Shown piece by piece: positions 1 to 6,854 of a stretch of 13,200 nucleotides of DNA. The notes under the pieces are model-generated. The model searched no databases and was not told the DNA's origin. It worked only from the letters and a program-made list of their open reading frames with translations. The stretch is from DATHYU01 sp033722675 (GTDB lineage Bacteria > Actinomycetota > Acidimicrobiia > Spongiisociales > UBA11373). Location of the stretch: assembly GCA_033722675.1 (NCBI GenBank), contig JAWVYO010000066.1, forward strand, positions 1 through 13,200. The letters are read 5' to 3'. The stretch's first letter is position 1; each line of letters opens with the position of its first letter. Made by a program: the position numbers and the translations under genes.

Positions 1-1050
1 ATGCAGTTCGACAAGGGCTACATCTCCCCGTACTTCATCACCGACCCCGATCGCCAGGAGACGGTGCTCGAGGACCCCTATGTCCTCGACGTGAACCAGA
101 AGATCGGGTCCGTCCAGGACCTGCTCCCGGTGCTCGAGAAGGTCATGCAGTCCGGCAAGCCGCTCATGCTCATCGCCGAGGACGTCGAGGGCGAGGCCCT
201 CGCGACCCTCGTCGTGAACAAGATCCGTGGCACCTTCCAGTCGGTGGCCGTGAAGGCCCCCGGTTTCGGCGAGCGCCGCAAGGCCATGCTCCAGGACATC
301 GCCATCCTCACGGGTGCGACGGTGATCTCCGAAGAGGTCGGGCTCAAGCTCGACGGCGTGACGATGGACATGATGGGCCGTGCCCGCAAGGTCGTCGTCA
401 CGAAGGACGACACGACGATCGTCGAGGGCGCCGGCAGCCACGCCGACGTGGAGGCCCGCGTCAAGCAGATCCGTCGTGAGATCGAGAACTCCGACTCGGA
501 CTGGGACCGCGAGAAGCTCAGCGAGCGGCTCGCCAAGCTGGCCGGCGGCGTGGCCGTCATCAAGGTCGGCGCCGCCACCGAGGTGGAGCTGAAGGAGAAG
601 AAGCACCGCATCGAGGACGCCATCCAGGCGACCCGCGCCGCGGTGGAAGAGGGCATCGTCGCCGGTGGCGGCGTCGCCCTGCTCCGTGCGCAGACCGCCA
701 TCGAGAAGATGCGCGGTGGCACCCAGGACGAGAAGACCGGCCGGACCATCGTCCGTCGGTCGCTCGAGGAGCCGCTCCGTCAGATCGCCGTGAACGCCGG
801 CTACGAAGGCGGCGTGGTGGTCGAGCGGGTGCGCGAGCTCGAGGGCACCAGCGGCTTCAACGCCGCCACGGGCGAGTACGGCGACCTCATGAAGGACGGC
901 GTGACCGACCCCGCGAAGGTGACTCGTTCGACGCTGCAGAACGCGGCATCGATCGCAGCGCTCCTCATCACGACCGAGGCGCTCATCGCCGAGCAGGACG
1001 AGGACGAGCCCGCCCCGGCCATGCCGGGCGGCGGTGGCATGGACTTCTAG
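1..1050 (+). CDS. groEL: Chaperonin GroEL (Hsp60), 5'-truncated by window edge
   Basis: This is the 60-kDa chaperonin subunit, a cytoplasmic double-ring ATPase that folds proteins together with GroES. The window opens inside the gene, and the first codon shown (MQFDKGYISPYF) is an internal Met. The fragment is 349 aa. Its residue 206 (the Asp of EDAIQATRAA) aligns with E. coli catalytic Asp398, so about 192 residues are missing and the full protein would be about 541 aa, normal for the family. Visible hallmarks are the apical-domain start, KAPGFGERRKAMLQDIA, the hinge and ATP-site segment EEGIVAGGGVAL, and the acidic tail ending PGGGGMDF. Actinobacteria often carry two groEL copies. Whether this is the groES-linked copy cannot be decided here because the upstream DNA is absent. 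The gene ends 22 bp before a strong hairpin. Identity is certain; the true start lies outside the window. Confidence 0.98.
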   Translation: MQFDKGYISPYFITDPDRQETVLEDPYVLDVNQKIGSVQDLLPVLEKVMQSGKPLMLIAEDVEGEALATLVVNKIRGTFQSVAVKAPGFGERRKAMLQDIAILTGATVISEEVGLKLDGVTMDMMGRARKVVVTKDDTTIVEGAGSHADVEARVKQIRREIENSDSDWDREKLSERLAKLAGGVAVIKVGAATEVELKEKKHRIEDAIQATRAAVEEGIVAGGGVALLRAQTAIEKMRGGTQDEKTGRTIVRRSLEEPLRQIAVNAGYEGGVVVERVRELEGTSGFNAATGEYGDLMKDGVTDPAKVTRSTLQNAASIAALLITTEALIAEQDEDEPAPAMPGGGGMDF

Positions 1051-1072
1051 TCCGGGACACCGAATCCACGAC

Positions 1073-1100
1073 GACGGGGCGGCCTCCGGGCCGCCCCGTC
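1073..1100. terminator. Bidirectional terminator-like hairpin between groEL and the convergent GNAT gene
   Basis: A perfect 12-bp inverted repeat (arms 1073-1084 and 1089-1100, GACGGGGCGGCC and its complement) surrounds a TCCG loop. It lies 22 bp after the groEL stop and 8 bp beyond the stop of the convergent acetyltransferase gene, so it could end both transcripts. No T-tract follows on either strand, which is common for hairpin terminators in GC-rich actinobacteria; efficiency is inferred. Confidence 0.75.
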
Positions 1101-1108
1101 TCGCGTCC

Positions 1109-1717
1109 TCATCCGTCGGGGAGCCACCCCTCCTCGACGTAGCGGTCGCGGTAGGCACGGAACTCCGACTCGAGCATGGCCCACAGCGTGTGGTCGAGCC
1201 AGGTGCCCCGCACGAGGACCTCTTCGCGCAGGAGTCCCTCCTGCACGAACCCGAGCTTCTCGGCGACCCGCTCGCTGCTGCGGTTCCCCACGGCGATCCG
1301 CAGCGTCACCCGATGCAGCTCGAGCTCTTCGAACGCGAGCTGGAGGATGCGGGCCGCCGCCTCGGTGGCGACGCCACCACGCGTCTCGTCGGTGCGGATC
1401 CAGTACCCCATCTCGGCGGCCTGCTCGCGGCGGGAGGTGTGCCACACGGAGATGTTCCCGAGGTGATGCCCCTTGTCGGATCGGGGCCGGATGACGAAGT
1501 CGTACGCCCGGCCCTCCGACCACGCCGCGCTCGATTCCCTGATGAATCGGAGGGCGTCGCTCCGTCCGTACTTCGGATGTGCCCAGGGGAGCCAGCGACG
1601 GAGTTCGGGGATCGAGGCGTGGACCGCATCGAGCAGCGGTTCCACGTCGCGGCGGCGGAAGGGCCGCATCAGCAGTCGGGGGGTCAGGCGATCCCGCCCA
1701 TGGAGAGAGCCGCGCAT
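1109..1717 (-). CDS. GNAT acetyltransferase, RimJ/RimL type
   Basis: A 202-aa single-domain GNAT enzyme that should transfer acetyl from acetyl-CoA to an amine. RimJ/RimL-like members act on protein N-termini, but the substrate cannot be read here. The N-terminal LTPRLLMRPFRRRD (residues 11-24) is the usual family opening. The acetyl-CoA loop is TRGGVATEA (112-120), preceded by the beta4 strand EMGYWIR. The segment HRVTLRIAVGNRSSERVAEKLGF (135-157) contains the typical N-x-x-S followed by the helix that ends in LGF. Though the frame is open far upstream (to 2281), the ATG at 1717 is chosen. The protein homology begins there, and a TAGGCT -10 box lies 7 nt upstream with no Shine-Dalgarno, which suggests a leaderless mRNA. 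It is divergent from the Nudix gene (45 bp between starts). Confidence 0.88.
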   Translation of the reverse strand: MRGSLHGRDRLTPRLLMRPFRRRDVEPLLDAVHASIPELRRWLPWAHPKYGRSDALRFIRESSAAWSEGRAYDFVIRPRSDKGHHLGNISVWHTSRREQAAEMGYWIRTDETRGGVATEAAARILQLAFEELELHRVTLRIAVGNRSSERVAEKLGFVQEGLLREEVLVRGTWLDHTLWAMLESEFRAYRDRYVEEGWLPDG

Positions 1718-1724
1718 GGCGGGC

Positions 1725-1730
1725 AGCCTA
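1725..1730 (-). promoter_or_regulatory. -10 box (TAGGCT) of the RimJ/L-type gene, leaderless start
   Basis: TAGGCT on the minus strand ends 7 nt before the ATG at 1717, so transcription should begin at or next to the start codon. No convincing -35 hexamer is visible. Confidence 0.55.
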
Positions 1731-1747
1731 CGCCTCCGAGCCTGTCG

Positions 1748-1753
1748 TACCAT
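1748..1753 (+). promoter_or_regulatory. -10 box (TACCAT) of the Nudix gene
   Basis: TACCAT ends 9 nt before the GTG at 1763. There is no Shine-Dalgarno between the box and the start, consistent with a leaderless or near-leaderless transcript. Confidence 0.5.
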
Positions 1754-1762
1754 GCCGCGACC

Positions 1763-2320
1763 GTGTGGGACCGCCTGCGAACGCTGCCGCCCGTGTCCGG
1801 ACCGGAGGGAGTCCGGGCGGCCGTCCTCGTCCCCCTGTACGAGGACGGCGACGACATCCGGGTGATCCTGACGAAGCGTCCGGACGACATGCGGACCCAT
1901 CCCGGCCAGGTCGCCTTCCCGGGCGGCCGGATCGACCCCGAGGACGACGGTCCGGTCGCGGCGGCCCTCCGTGAGGCGTGGGAGGAGGTGGCCCTTCCCC
2001 CCGATCACGTCGAGGAGATCTTCGGGGGCCTGCCGCTGATGACGACGAACCGGGCCGAGATGGTGATCGCCCCCGTGGTCGCCCGGGTGCGGCGCCCCGC
2101 CGACCTGATCCCCGAGCCCGGTGAGGTCGACCTGATCCTCGAGCCGACACTGGGCGAGCTGCTCGACGACGCCGCGTGGATCACCGAGCCCTGGGAGGGC
2201 TTCACCATGTGGTTCTACGAGTTCCCCGAAGCGACCCTGTGGGGCGCCACCGCCTTCATCATGCGGTCCCTGATCGCCCACCTGCGCGACGAGCCTCTGC
2301 CGGAGCCGCCCGTCCGGTGA
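1763..2320 (+). CDS. Nudix hydrolase, CoA pyrophosphatase (NudL-like)
   Basis: A 185-aa Nudix enzyme of the UPF0035/NudL group. These hydrolyse coenzyme A and derivatives to 4'-phosphopantetheine compounds and 3',5'-ADP. The group signature is complete: ILTKRPDDMRTHPGQVAFPGG (residues 35-55) runs into a Nudix box, GGRIDP followed by REAWEEVAL (54-78), whose EE pair binds the metal. The spacing from GG to RE matches NudL enzymes rather than the general Nudix consensus. The start is taken as GTG 1763 (VWDRLRTLPPV), because the long open frame upstream is antisense to the acetyltransferase gene and has no family similarity. A -10 box sits 9 nt upstream. The gene may be cotranscribed with the two acetyltransferase genes that follow (47 and 28 bp gaps). 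Family assignment is firm; CoA as the substrate is inferred from the subfamily. Confidence 0.9.
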   Translation: MWDRLRTLPPVSGPEGVRAAVLVPLYEDGDDIRVILTKRPDDMRTHPGQVAFPGGRIDPEDDGPVAAALREAWEEVALPPDHVEEIFGGLPLMTTNRAEMVIAPVVARVRRPADLIPEPGEVDLILEPTLGELLDDAAWITEPWEGFTMWFYEFPEATLWGATAFIMRSLIAHLRDEPLPEPPVR

Positions 2321-2325
2321 CGATC

Positions 2326-2341
2326 GGCCCTGGGGAGGGCC
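2326..2341 (+). terminator. Small hairpin after the Nudix gene
   Basis: GGCCCT and AGGGCC form a 6-bp stem with a GGGG loop, 5 bp after the Nudix stop. G-rich sequence follows instead of a T-tract, so it may be a weak terminator or only an mRNA processing or stability hairpin between cotranscribed genes. Confidence 0.25.
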
Positions 2342-2367
2342 GGGGGGTGGGTGTGATCGTTCCGGTC

Positions 2368-3267
2368 ATGCGACGCGACGCCATGACGACGGAAGCGGAC
2401 TGGTGGCAGGTCCGGGCCTTCCTGGTCGAGCTGTTCGGGATCTCGGCACCCGGCACGGTGTGGGACGTGCGGCGATGGGACGGACACCGGTTCCACCGGG
2501 CGCGCCCGTGGGATCCGCCCTTCGACGGCCGGACCGGCATCTGGCGCTCGGCCGGCCGGATCGTGGCCGTGGCGATCCAGGAGGGCGACCGCGACATGTT
2601 CCCCCACGTCCACCCGCATCGTCCCGAGGTGGCCGACGAACTCTACGACTGGGCCGAGTCGGTGCTGGCGGCCGAGACCGACGCGGGTCGGGTGCTGGAG
2701 ATCCAGGCCTACGACCACGACACCCCGACGCTCCGCATCCTGGGTGACCGTGGATACGAGCCGATGGAGCGCGGTGAGGTGATGCGGCATCTGCGACTCG
2801 AGGGCACACCCCTCCCCGCGCCCCGGGTGGCCGCCGGCTACCGCATCCGTCCGGCTCGCATCGATGCCGACGATGCCACGGCCTTCGCCGCGCTGCTGAA
2901 CGCTGCCTTCGATCGCGACCTCCATTCGGGCCGGGAGGTGCTGCGATTCCGGGAGCACTCGCCGTCCTATCGCGCCGATCTCGACCTGATGGCGGAGGCC
3001 GACGACGGCTCGCTGGTGGCGTCGGCCGGAGTCACCGTGGATCACGCCACCTCGACCGCGACGTTCGAACCGGTGCTCACCCATCCGGGACATCGGCGGC
3101 GCGGGCTGGCGCTGGCGCTCCTCCACGAGGGGCTGCGCCTCGCGCAGCGCGAGGGTGTGCGGACCGCACGGGTCGGGTCGGGACTCCACACGCCGGCGAA
3201 CCACGTGTACGACGCCGCCGGATTCGCCGAGCGGTATCGAGGCCGGACCTGGCGACGGGCGTGGTGA
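2368..3267 (+). CDS. Tandem-GNAT acetyltransferase with degenerate N-terminal half
   Basis: A 299-aa protein with two GNAT-like halves. The C-terminal half (about 156-299) is a good GNAT fold: YRIRPARIDADD at its start, the acetyl-CoA loop HPGHRRRGLALALL (239-252) and ANHVYDAAGF (277-286). The N-terminal half (about 8-145) keeps the GNAT end pattern (AYDHDTPTLRILGDRGYEP, 114-132) but has no recognisable R/Q-x-x-G-x-G/A loop, so it is probably structural. The size and two-domain layout resemble mycothiol synthase MshD, the actinobacterial tandem GNAT, but I do not see enough to claim that function. The start is uncertain: ATG 2368 is used, and GTG 2353 or ATG 2383 are possible. None has a clear Shine-Dalgarno. 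The substrate is unknown. Confidence 0.82.
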   Translation: MRRDAMTTEADWWQVRAFLVELFGISAPGTVWDVRRWDGHRFHRARPWDPPFDGRTGIWRSAGRIVAVAIQEGDRDMFPHVHPHRPEVADELYDWAESVLAAETDAGRVLEIQAYDHDTPTLRILGDRGYEPMERGEVMRHLRLEGTPLPAPRVAAGYRIRPARIDADDATAFAALLNAAFDRDLHSGREVLRFREHSPSYRADLDLMAEADDGSLVASAGVTVDHATSTATFEPVLTHPGHRRRGLALALLHEGLRLAQREGVRTARVGSGLHTPANHVYDAAGFAERYRGRTWRRAW

Positions 3268-3283
3268 GGCCGCCGACCGGCGG

Positions 3284-3289
3284 TACGCT
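3284..3289 (+). promoter_or_regulatory. -10 box (TACGCT) for the PAT-like gene
   Basis: TACGCT ends 6 nt before the ATG at 3296, which places the predicted transcription start on the start codon. It suggests the gene has its own leaderless promoter besides any read-through from upstream. Confidence 0.55.
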
Positions 3290-3295
3290 CCGCCG

Positions 3296-3796
3296 ATGGA
3301 CGAGGTCGTGTACCGCCGGGCCCGGGCCGCCGACGTCCCTCGCATCACCGAGATCTACAACACGGTGATCGTCGACTCCCACGTGTCCTTCGACGGCGAG
3401 CCCCAGACGGTCGACCAGCGGCGGGCGTGGTTCGAGGGGCTGTCCGCCGAGGGGCCCCACCAGGCCTGGGTGGCCGAGGCGGGTGGACGGGTGGTGGGCG
3501 TGGCCTACTCGAGCCCCTGGAAGCCGAAGACCGGCTACGCCGGCACCGTCGAGACCACGATCGTGTTCGAGCCCGCCGCCACCGGGCGCGGCCTGGGACG
3601 GGGCCTCATGGAGCACCTGCTCGATGCGGTCCGGGAGGCGGGCGCCGAGCAGGCCATCGCCGTGGTGGCCCTCCCCAACGATCCCTCCATCCGCTTCCAC
3701 CACGCCCTCGGCTACCGGACGGTCGGCGTCCTCGAGGACGTCGGCACGAAGCTCGGCCGCCGCTGGTCGACGGAGATCCTCCAGAAGGAGCTGTAG
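3296..3796 (+). CDS. GNAT acetyltransferase, phosphinothricin/methionine sulfoximine type
   Basis: A 166-aa enzyme of the PAT/MddA family. These proteins N-acetylate small amino-acid analogues such as phosphinothricin, methionine sulfoximine or methionine sulfone, and are often general detoxifying acetyltransferases. Family features are present in order: IYNTVIVDSHVSFD (20-33), an RRAWF motif (42-46), SPWKPKTGYAGTVETTIVF (73-91), the acetyl-CoA loop ATGRGLGRGLM (95-105), and NDPSIRFHHALGY (128-140) followed by G-TKLGRRW. Length is typical. The ATG 3296 starts 28 bp after the previous stop and has a TACGCT box 6 nt upstream with no Shine-Dalgarno. It is the third acetyltransferase gene in 2.7 kb. 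The natural substrate cannot be read from sequence, and resistance to phosphinothricin should not be assumed. Confidence 0.9.
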   Translation: MDEVVYRRARAADVPRITEIYNTVIVDSHVSFDGEPQTVDQRRAWFEGLSAEGPHQAWVAEAGGRVVGVAYSSPWKPKTGYAGTVETTIVFEPAATGRGLGRGLMEHLLDAVREAGAEQAIAVVALPNDPSIRFHHALGYRTVGVLEDVGTKLGRRWSTEILQKEL

Positions 3797-3835
3797 GCCG
3801 GTCGTCTGCCGGGCGGGTCGGAAGCCTCGCGGTGT

Positions 3836-3858
3836 CGGGTCGGTCGGACCGTGACCCG
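3836..3858. terminator. Hairpin between convergent PAT-like and Nfu/HEAT genes
   Basis: Arms CGGGTC (3836-3841) and GACCCG (3853-3858) enclose an inner GGTC/GACC stem with a 2-nt bulge. It is placed between two convergent stops (3796 and 3862), as expected for a shared terminator. There is no T-tract. Confidence 0.5.
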
Positions 3859-3861
3859 AAA

Positions 3862-4950
3862 CTACGTCTCGCGCAGCGCCGTCTGGGCTTCGAAGCGGAC
3901 GCGGAAGTCCTCGTCGGCGGCGGCGAGGATCAGGGACTCCTCGCTGGGGCCGGGACCGATCTCGGTGAGGGCCCGGACCGACTTCCAGCGGATCCACGCG
4001 TCCTCGTCGTGCACCGCGGCGTCCTCGAAGAGGGGACGAAACTCGTCGTCCTCGAGGTCGGCGGCGCTGTCGACGGCGGTGCGGCGGACGAGGCGGGACG
4101 AGTCGTTGTAGCCGGTGACGATGGCGGCCTTCACCACGGCGGCGTCGTCGGACATGGCCAGCGTGGCGACGGCGGCCCGGCGGAGGCGACCGTCGTCGGC
4201 GCCGAGGGCGCCCACCAGCGTCTCGCGGTGGTCGTCACGGTCGGGGTCCATGAGGTGCAGGTCGGTGGGTCGGACGTCGGCGATCTCGAGGGACCGGCCC
4301 TCTTCCATCAGTTCCTCGCGTGTTCGCACGTCGCCGGAGGCCTCGGCGTCCTCGTCCCAGAACAGGTCGGTCACCCGGACGAGGACGTCGTCGAGGCGCT
4401 CCTCCCACGACGCCGTTCGATCCAGCCCGACGGTGACGAAGTCGCCGGCCACCATGACGTCGGTGACCTCGGGGTCCTCGAACATGGCGGTGACGCGGAC
4501 GTCGCCGGTCTCGTCGCCCCGCCGGTACCAGCGCCCCGGCGCCGGGTCGCCGCCCACCACGAACTTCACCTTGCGGGGGTGGGGGGTCTGGACGGGGACG
4601 ACCGGTCCGGAGAACACGCGATCGAAGATCGATTCCGATGCCTCGGCGGTCCCCCCGATGGTGATCTCGTAGCGGCCGTCGTCGGTGATGCCGTGGACGA
4701 GGGTGAACTCCCCGTCGAGGTCGTGGGTCCAGTGGCCCTCCGAGACGTGCTCGGTCACGAGGTCCGACAGGGCGACGGCGTCCTCGTCGGTCCACGGCTG
4801 CCGTGAGAAGAACCGTTTCAGCGACGTCTTGAACGGGCCCAGCGCCTCGAAGGGCAGCTGCATGGCGATCGTCTCGGTGAGGTGGCCCGAGGCCACCCCG
4901 ACGAGGTTCCGGTCGACGACGGCGGCGCGCAGGAGGTCCAGATCCGACAT
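3862..4950 (-). CDS. Nfu_N-domain and HEAT-repeat protein of unknown function
   Basis: A 362-aa soluble protein with no signal peptide or membrane segment. Residues 1-115 are not recognised. Residues 117-198 match the Nfu/NifU N-terminal domain pattern: PVQTPHPRKVKFVVGG, then MFEDPEVTDVMVAGDFVTVGL, then a helix ending VRVTDLF. Residues about 241-362 are HEAT-like helical repeats (ALGADDGRLRRAAVATLA, YNDSSRLVRRTAVDSA, DEDAWIRWKSVRALTEI, DEDFRVRFEAQTAL). The cluster-binding CxxC module of true Nfu proteins is absent, and the protein contains no cysteine at all, so it cannot itself ligate an Fe-S cluster through Cys. The Nfu_N plus HEAT combination recalls the CvfC/YpgR 'conserved virulence factor C' group of Firmicutes, a family comparison from memory. 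A TAGCAT box lies 7 nt before the ATG. It is last in a minus-strand run after a secreted-protein gene. Confidence 0.82.
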   Translation of the reverse strand: MSDLDLLRAAVVDRNLVGVASGHLTETIAMQLPFEALGPFKTSLKRFFSRQPWTDEDAVALSDLVTEHVSEGHWTHDLDGEFTLVHGITDDGRYEITIGGTAEASESIFDRVFSGPVVPVQTPHPRKVKFVVGGDPAPGRWYRRGDETGDVRVTAMFEDPEVTDVMVAGDFVTVGLDRTASWEERLDDVLVRVTDLFWDEDAEASGDVRTREELMEEGRSLEIADVRPTDLHLMDPDRDDHRETLVGALGADDGRLRRAAVATLAMSDDAAVVKAAIVTGYNDSSRLVRRTAVDSAADLEDDEFRPLFEDAAVHDEDAWIRWKSVRALTEIGPGPSEESLILAAADEDFRVRFEAQTALRET

Positions 4951-4957
4951 GACCTCG

Positions 4958-4963
4958 ATGCTA
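4958..4963 (-). promoter_or_regulatory. -10 box (TAGCAT) of the Nfu/HEAT gene
   Basis: On the minus strand TAGCAT ends 7 nt before ATG 4950. It lies in the 24-bp gap after the secreted-protein gene and suggests independent leaderless transcription. A weak GAGG also lies just before the start. Confidence 0.45.
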
Positions 4964-4974
4964 TTGCGCGTCGG

Positions 4975-5832
4975 CTACTGGACGGCGGGGAGGAGGAGGC
5001 CGCGGATCTCCTCGAAGTTCAGCGAGAAGGACGAGCAGGTCTTCGACTTCACGTCCCGAGTCAGTTCCACCGGGATGGATCGGGGGACCCGGACGTATCC
5101 GGCGTTCACGCCCTCGATCTCGATCGTGAACCCGAAGATCACGCCGCTGCACGATGCGGTGCGCCGGACGTCGGCCGTCGTCGTGGTGGTCGTCCGACCG
5201 GTCTTCGAGGACGGATCGTCGTACGACACGGTGAGCGTGGCGACACCACCTGCGATTGAGCCGGCGATGTCGACGTCGGCCAAGGTCATGGGCCGCCGCA
5301 CCTCGACGATGTCGCCGATGTTGCCGAGGATGACGCCGCGGTCCATGACGAACCAGATCTCGTCGGCGAACCGAGATTTCTTGTGACCGTCACAGCCGAC
5401 GACCCACTGGTCCGTCGTGCGGAGGGGCCCGTGGAGGCCCAGATCGTCGCCGACGAACCCGCTCACCCGGGGCTCGACGACCTTCGTGTACCGCTCCCGC
5501 ACGTGGGTGATCAGCGCCACGCCGGTGGTCGAACCGTCCGGTTCCCCGAGTCCCTTCCGGACGTTGGCAGCCATGAGCGCCTCGTCCTCGATCTCGGGGA
5601 GGAACCAGAAGGAGACTTCGGCATCGGCGGTGGTTCGTCCGACGCCGTCACACGCCACGGGGTGGTCGAAGTCCACCCGCACGACCGTCGGGAAGTACGA
5701 GCTCGGCCAGGCCACCGCTCGCTCGACCGGCGGGTGGTGCAGATCGCCGTGATCGGCCCCGACGGGGCCGGCCATGACCCCCAGGACGACGGCGAGCACG
5801 GACAGGACGGCGAGCGTACGGAAACCCCTCAT
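4975..5832 (-). CDS. Secreted protein of unknown function with four cysteines
   Basis: A 285-aa protein with a Sec-type signal peptide: MRGFR, a hydrophobic core LAVLSVLAVVLGVMA (7-21), and a probable cleavage near GPVGA-DHG (after residue 26). The mature part holds exactly four cysteines (61, 147, 228, 266), which could form two disulfides in an exported protein. It is rich in beta-strand-like stretches (YFPTVVRVDF, AEVSFWFLP, VATLTVSYDD, GFTIEIEGVNAGYVRVP). A run of six Thr (214-219) sits in a likely loop. I do not recognise the family, and no catalytic motif stands out. It lies between the SDR gene (25 bp gap) and the Nfu/HEAT gene (24 bp gap) on the same strand. A TACGCT box 7 nt before the ATG suggests it can also be transcribed separately. 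Confidence 0.82.
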   Translation of the reverse strand: MRGFRTLAVLSVLAVVLGVMAGPVGADHGDLHHPPVERAVAWPSSYFPTVVRVDFDHPVACDGVGRTTADAEVSFWFLPEIEDEALMAANVRKGLGEPDGSTTGVALITHVRERYTKVVEPRVSGFVGDDLGLHGPLRTTDQWVVGCDGHKKSRFADEIWFVMDRGVILGNIGDIVEVRRPMTLADVDIAGSIAGGVATLTVSYDDPSSKTGRTTTTTTADVRRTASCSGVIFGFTIEIEGVNAGYVRVPRSIPVELTRDVKSKTCSSFSLNFEEIRGLLLPAVQ

Positions 5833-5839
5833 GCCACCG

Positions 5840-5845
5840 AGCGTA
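5840..5845 (-). promoter_or_regulatory. -10 box (TACGCT) of the secreted-protein gene
   Basis: The minus-strand TACGCT ends 7 nt before ATG 5832, inside the 25-bp gap that follows the SDR gene stop. It has the same hexamer and nearly the same spacing as other leaderless starts in this window. Confidence 0.5.
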
Positions 5846-5857
5846 CCCGATCGGCAC

Positions 5858-6832
5858 TCAGCGCGCTCGGCGCTCCAGGCGGTCCATGCCCTCCTCGAAG
5901 GTGACGACGGGCTCGTACCCGAGGTCCCGGCGGGCCTTCGAGTCGTCGAACCACTGGGGGTGGCTCACCATCGAGGCCTCGACCCGAACGAGGGGCGGCG
6001 TCGAGTCGATTCGGAAGAGTCTCCAGATCCGCTCGACGGCCGAAGCCAGTATCCGCATGAGCCATCCGGGGGCGGATCGATCGGGGATCTCGATGCCGGC
6101 CGCTCCCAGATACCGCGTGACGAACTCCCGGAACGTCCGGGGCGGTCCGTCGGTGACGAAGTAGACCTCGCCGGGGTGTCCGCGGTCGGTCGCCAGCATC
6201 AGCGCCTCGACGAGGTTCTGGACGTGGGTGGACGACCCGAGGTGCCGGCCGTCGTCGACCCACCGGAACACACCGGAGCGGACCTTGGCAGCGAGCGCCG
6301 GGAACCACGTGTCGTCGCCGGGCCCCCACACCTGGCGGGGGCGCAGGGCGATCGTCTCGAGGTCGTCGCCGTTCGCCTCCAGGACGAGCCGTTCGGCCAC
6401 GGCCTTCGTCTCGGCGTAGTCGCTCAGGAACCGGTCCGGATAGGGGCGTGTCTCGTCGGTGCCCTCGAAGGAGGAGCCGTCGAGCAGCACGGACTCGGTG
6501 GAGACGTGGACGACGCGGCGGACGCCCGTGCGTCGGGCGGCGTCGAGCACGGCCCTGGTGCCGTCGACGTTCACCCGCCAGATCTCGGTGCGGTCCCCCC
6601 AGGTGCCGACCCAGGCGGCGCAGTGGTAGGCCACTTCCGCGCCCGACATCCCCGCTTCGAGGGCGAGCCGGTCGGCGACGTCGCCCATCGCCGGCTCGGC
6701 ACCCAGGTCACGGACCCGGTCTGCGGCTTCCGAGGAGCGGGCGAGGGCGGTGACCCGGTGGCCGTCGGCGGCGAGGCGGCGGGTCACGTGGCCGCCGACG
6801 AACCCCGACCCGCCGGTGACGAAGGCGTGCAT
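5858..6832 (-). CDS. NAD(P)-dependent epimerase/dehydratase, extended SDR (3-beta-HSD-like)
   Basis: A 324-aa extended short-chain dehydrogenase/reductase. The Rossmann nucleotide motif is FVTGGSGFVGGHV (4-16), and the catalytic pair is Y139-x-x-x-K143 in DYAETKAVAE, with STES (111-114) supplying the Ser. Other typical pieces are NVDGTRAVLDAAR (88-100), LRPRQVWGPGDD (163-174), and a substrate-domain end SKARRDLGYEPVVTFEEGMDRL (298-319). The overall pattern (AAWVGTWG, NVDGT, WGPGD) is closest to the 3-beta-hydroxysteroid dehydrogenase/sterol-decarboxylase-like branch rather than to sugar-nucleotide epimerases, so the substrate could be a sterol- or isoprenoid-like alcohol; this is inference. 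The chosen start ATG 6832 puts the Rossmann strand at residue 4. A TACCCT box lies 6 nt upstream with no Shine-Dalgarno. The gene diverges from the 141-aa orphan across only 22 bp. Confidence 0.9.
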   Translation of the reverse strand: MHAFVTGGSGFVGGHVTRRLAADGHRVTALARSSEAADRVRDLGAEPAMGDVADRLALEAGMSGAEVAYHCAAWVGTWGDRTEIWRVNVDGTRAVLDAARRTGVRRVVHVSTESVLLDGSSFEGTDETRPYPDRFLSDYAETKAVAERLVLEANGDDLETIALRPRQVWGPGDDTWFPALAAKVRSGVFRWVDDGRHLGSSTHVQNLVEALMLATDRGHPGEVYFVTDGPPRTFREFVTRYLGAAGIEIPDRSAPGWLMRILASAVERIWRLFRIDSTPPLVRVEASMVSHPQWFDDSKARRDLGYEPVVTFEEGMDRLERRAR

Positions 6833-6838
6833 GCGCGA

Positions 6839-6848
6839 AGGGTACGGT
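6839..6848. promoter_or_regulatory. Overlapping divergent -10 boxes shared by the SDR and orphan genes
   Basis: AGGGTACGGT reads as TACGGT on + (6843-6848) and TACCCT on - (6844 to 6839). The two boxes share the central TA. Each box is 6 nt from its start codon (GTG 6855 and ATG 6832), so the whole 22-bp intergenic region is symmetric about 6843/6844. Both genes would be leaderless, with any -35 contacts falling inside the opposite coding sequence. Confidence 0.6.
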
Positions 6849-6854
6849 GGCCGC

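Noticed and set aside
1034..1762. Long N-terminal extension of the Nudix frame on +
   Set aside because: This part is antisense to the RimJ/L-type acetyltransferase gene and shows no Nudix homology; the family begins at GTG 1763.
3427..4806. A 459-codon frame on + opposite the Nfu/HEAT gene
   Set aside because: It starts out of frame inside the PAT-like gene and continues antisense to the Nfu/HEAT gene. The Gly/Val/Asp-rich product looks like a GC-skewed shadow.
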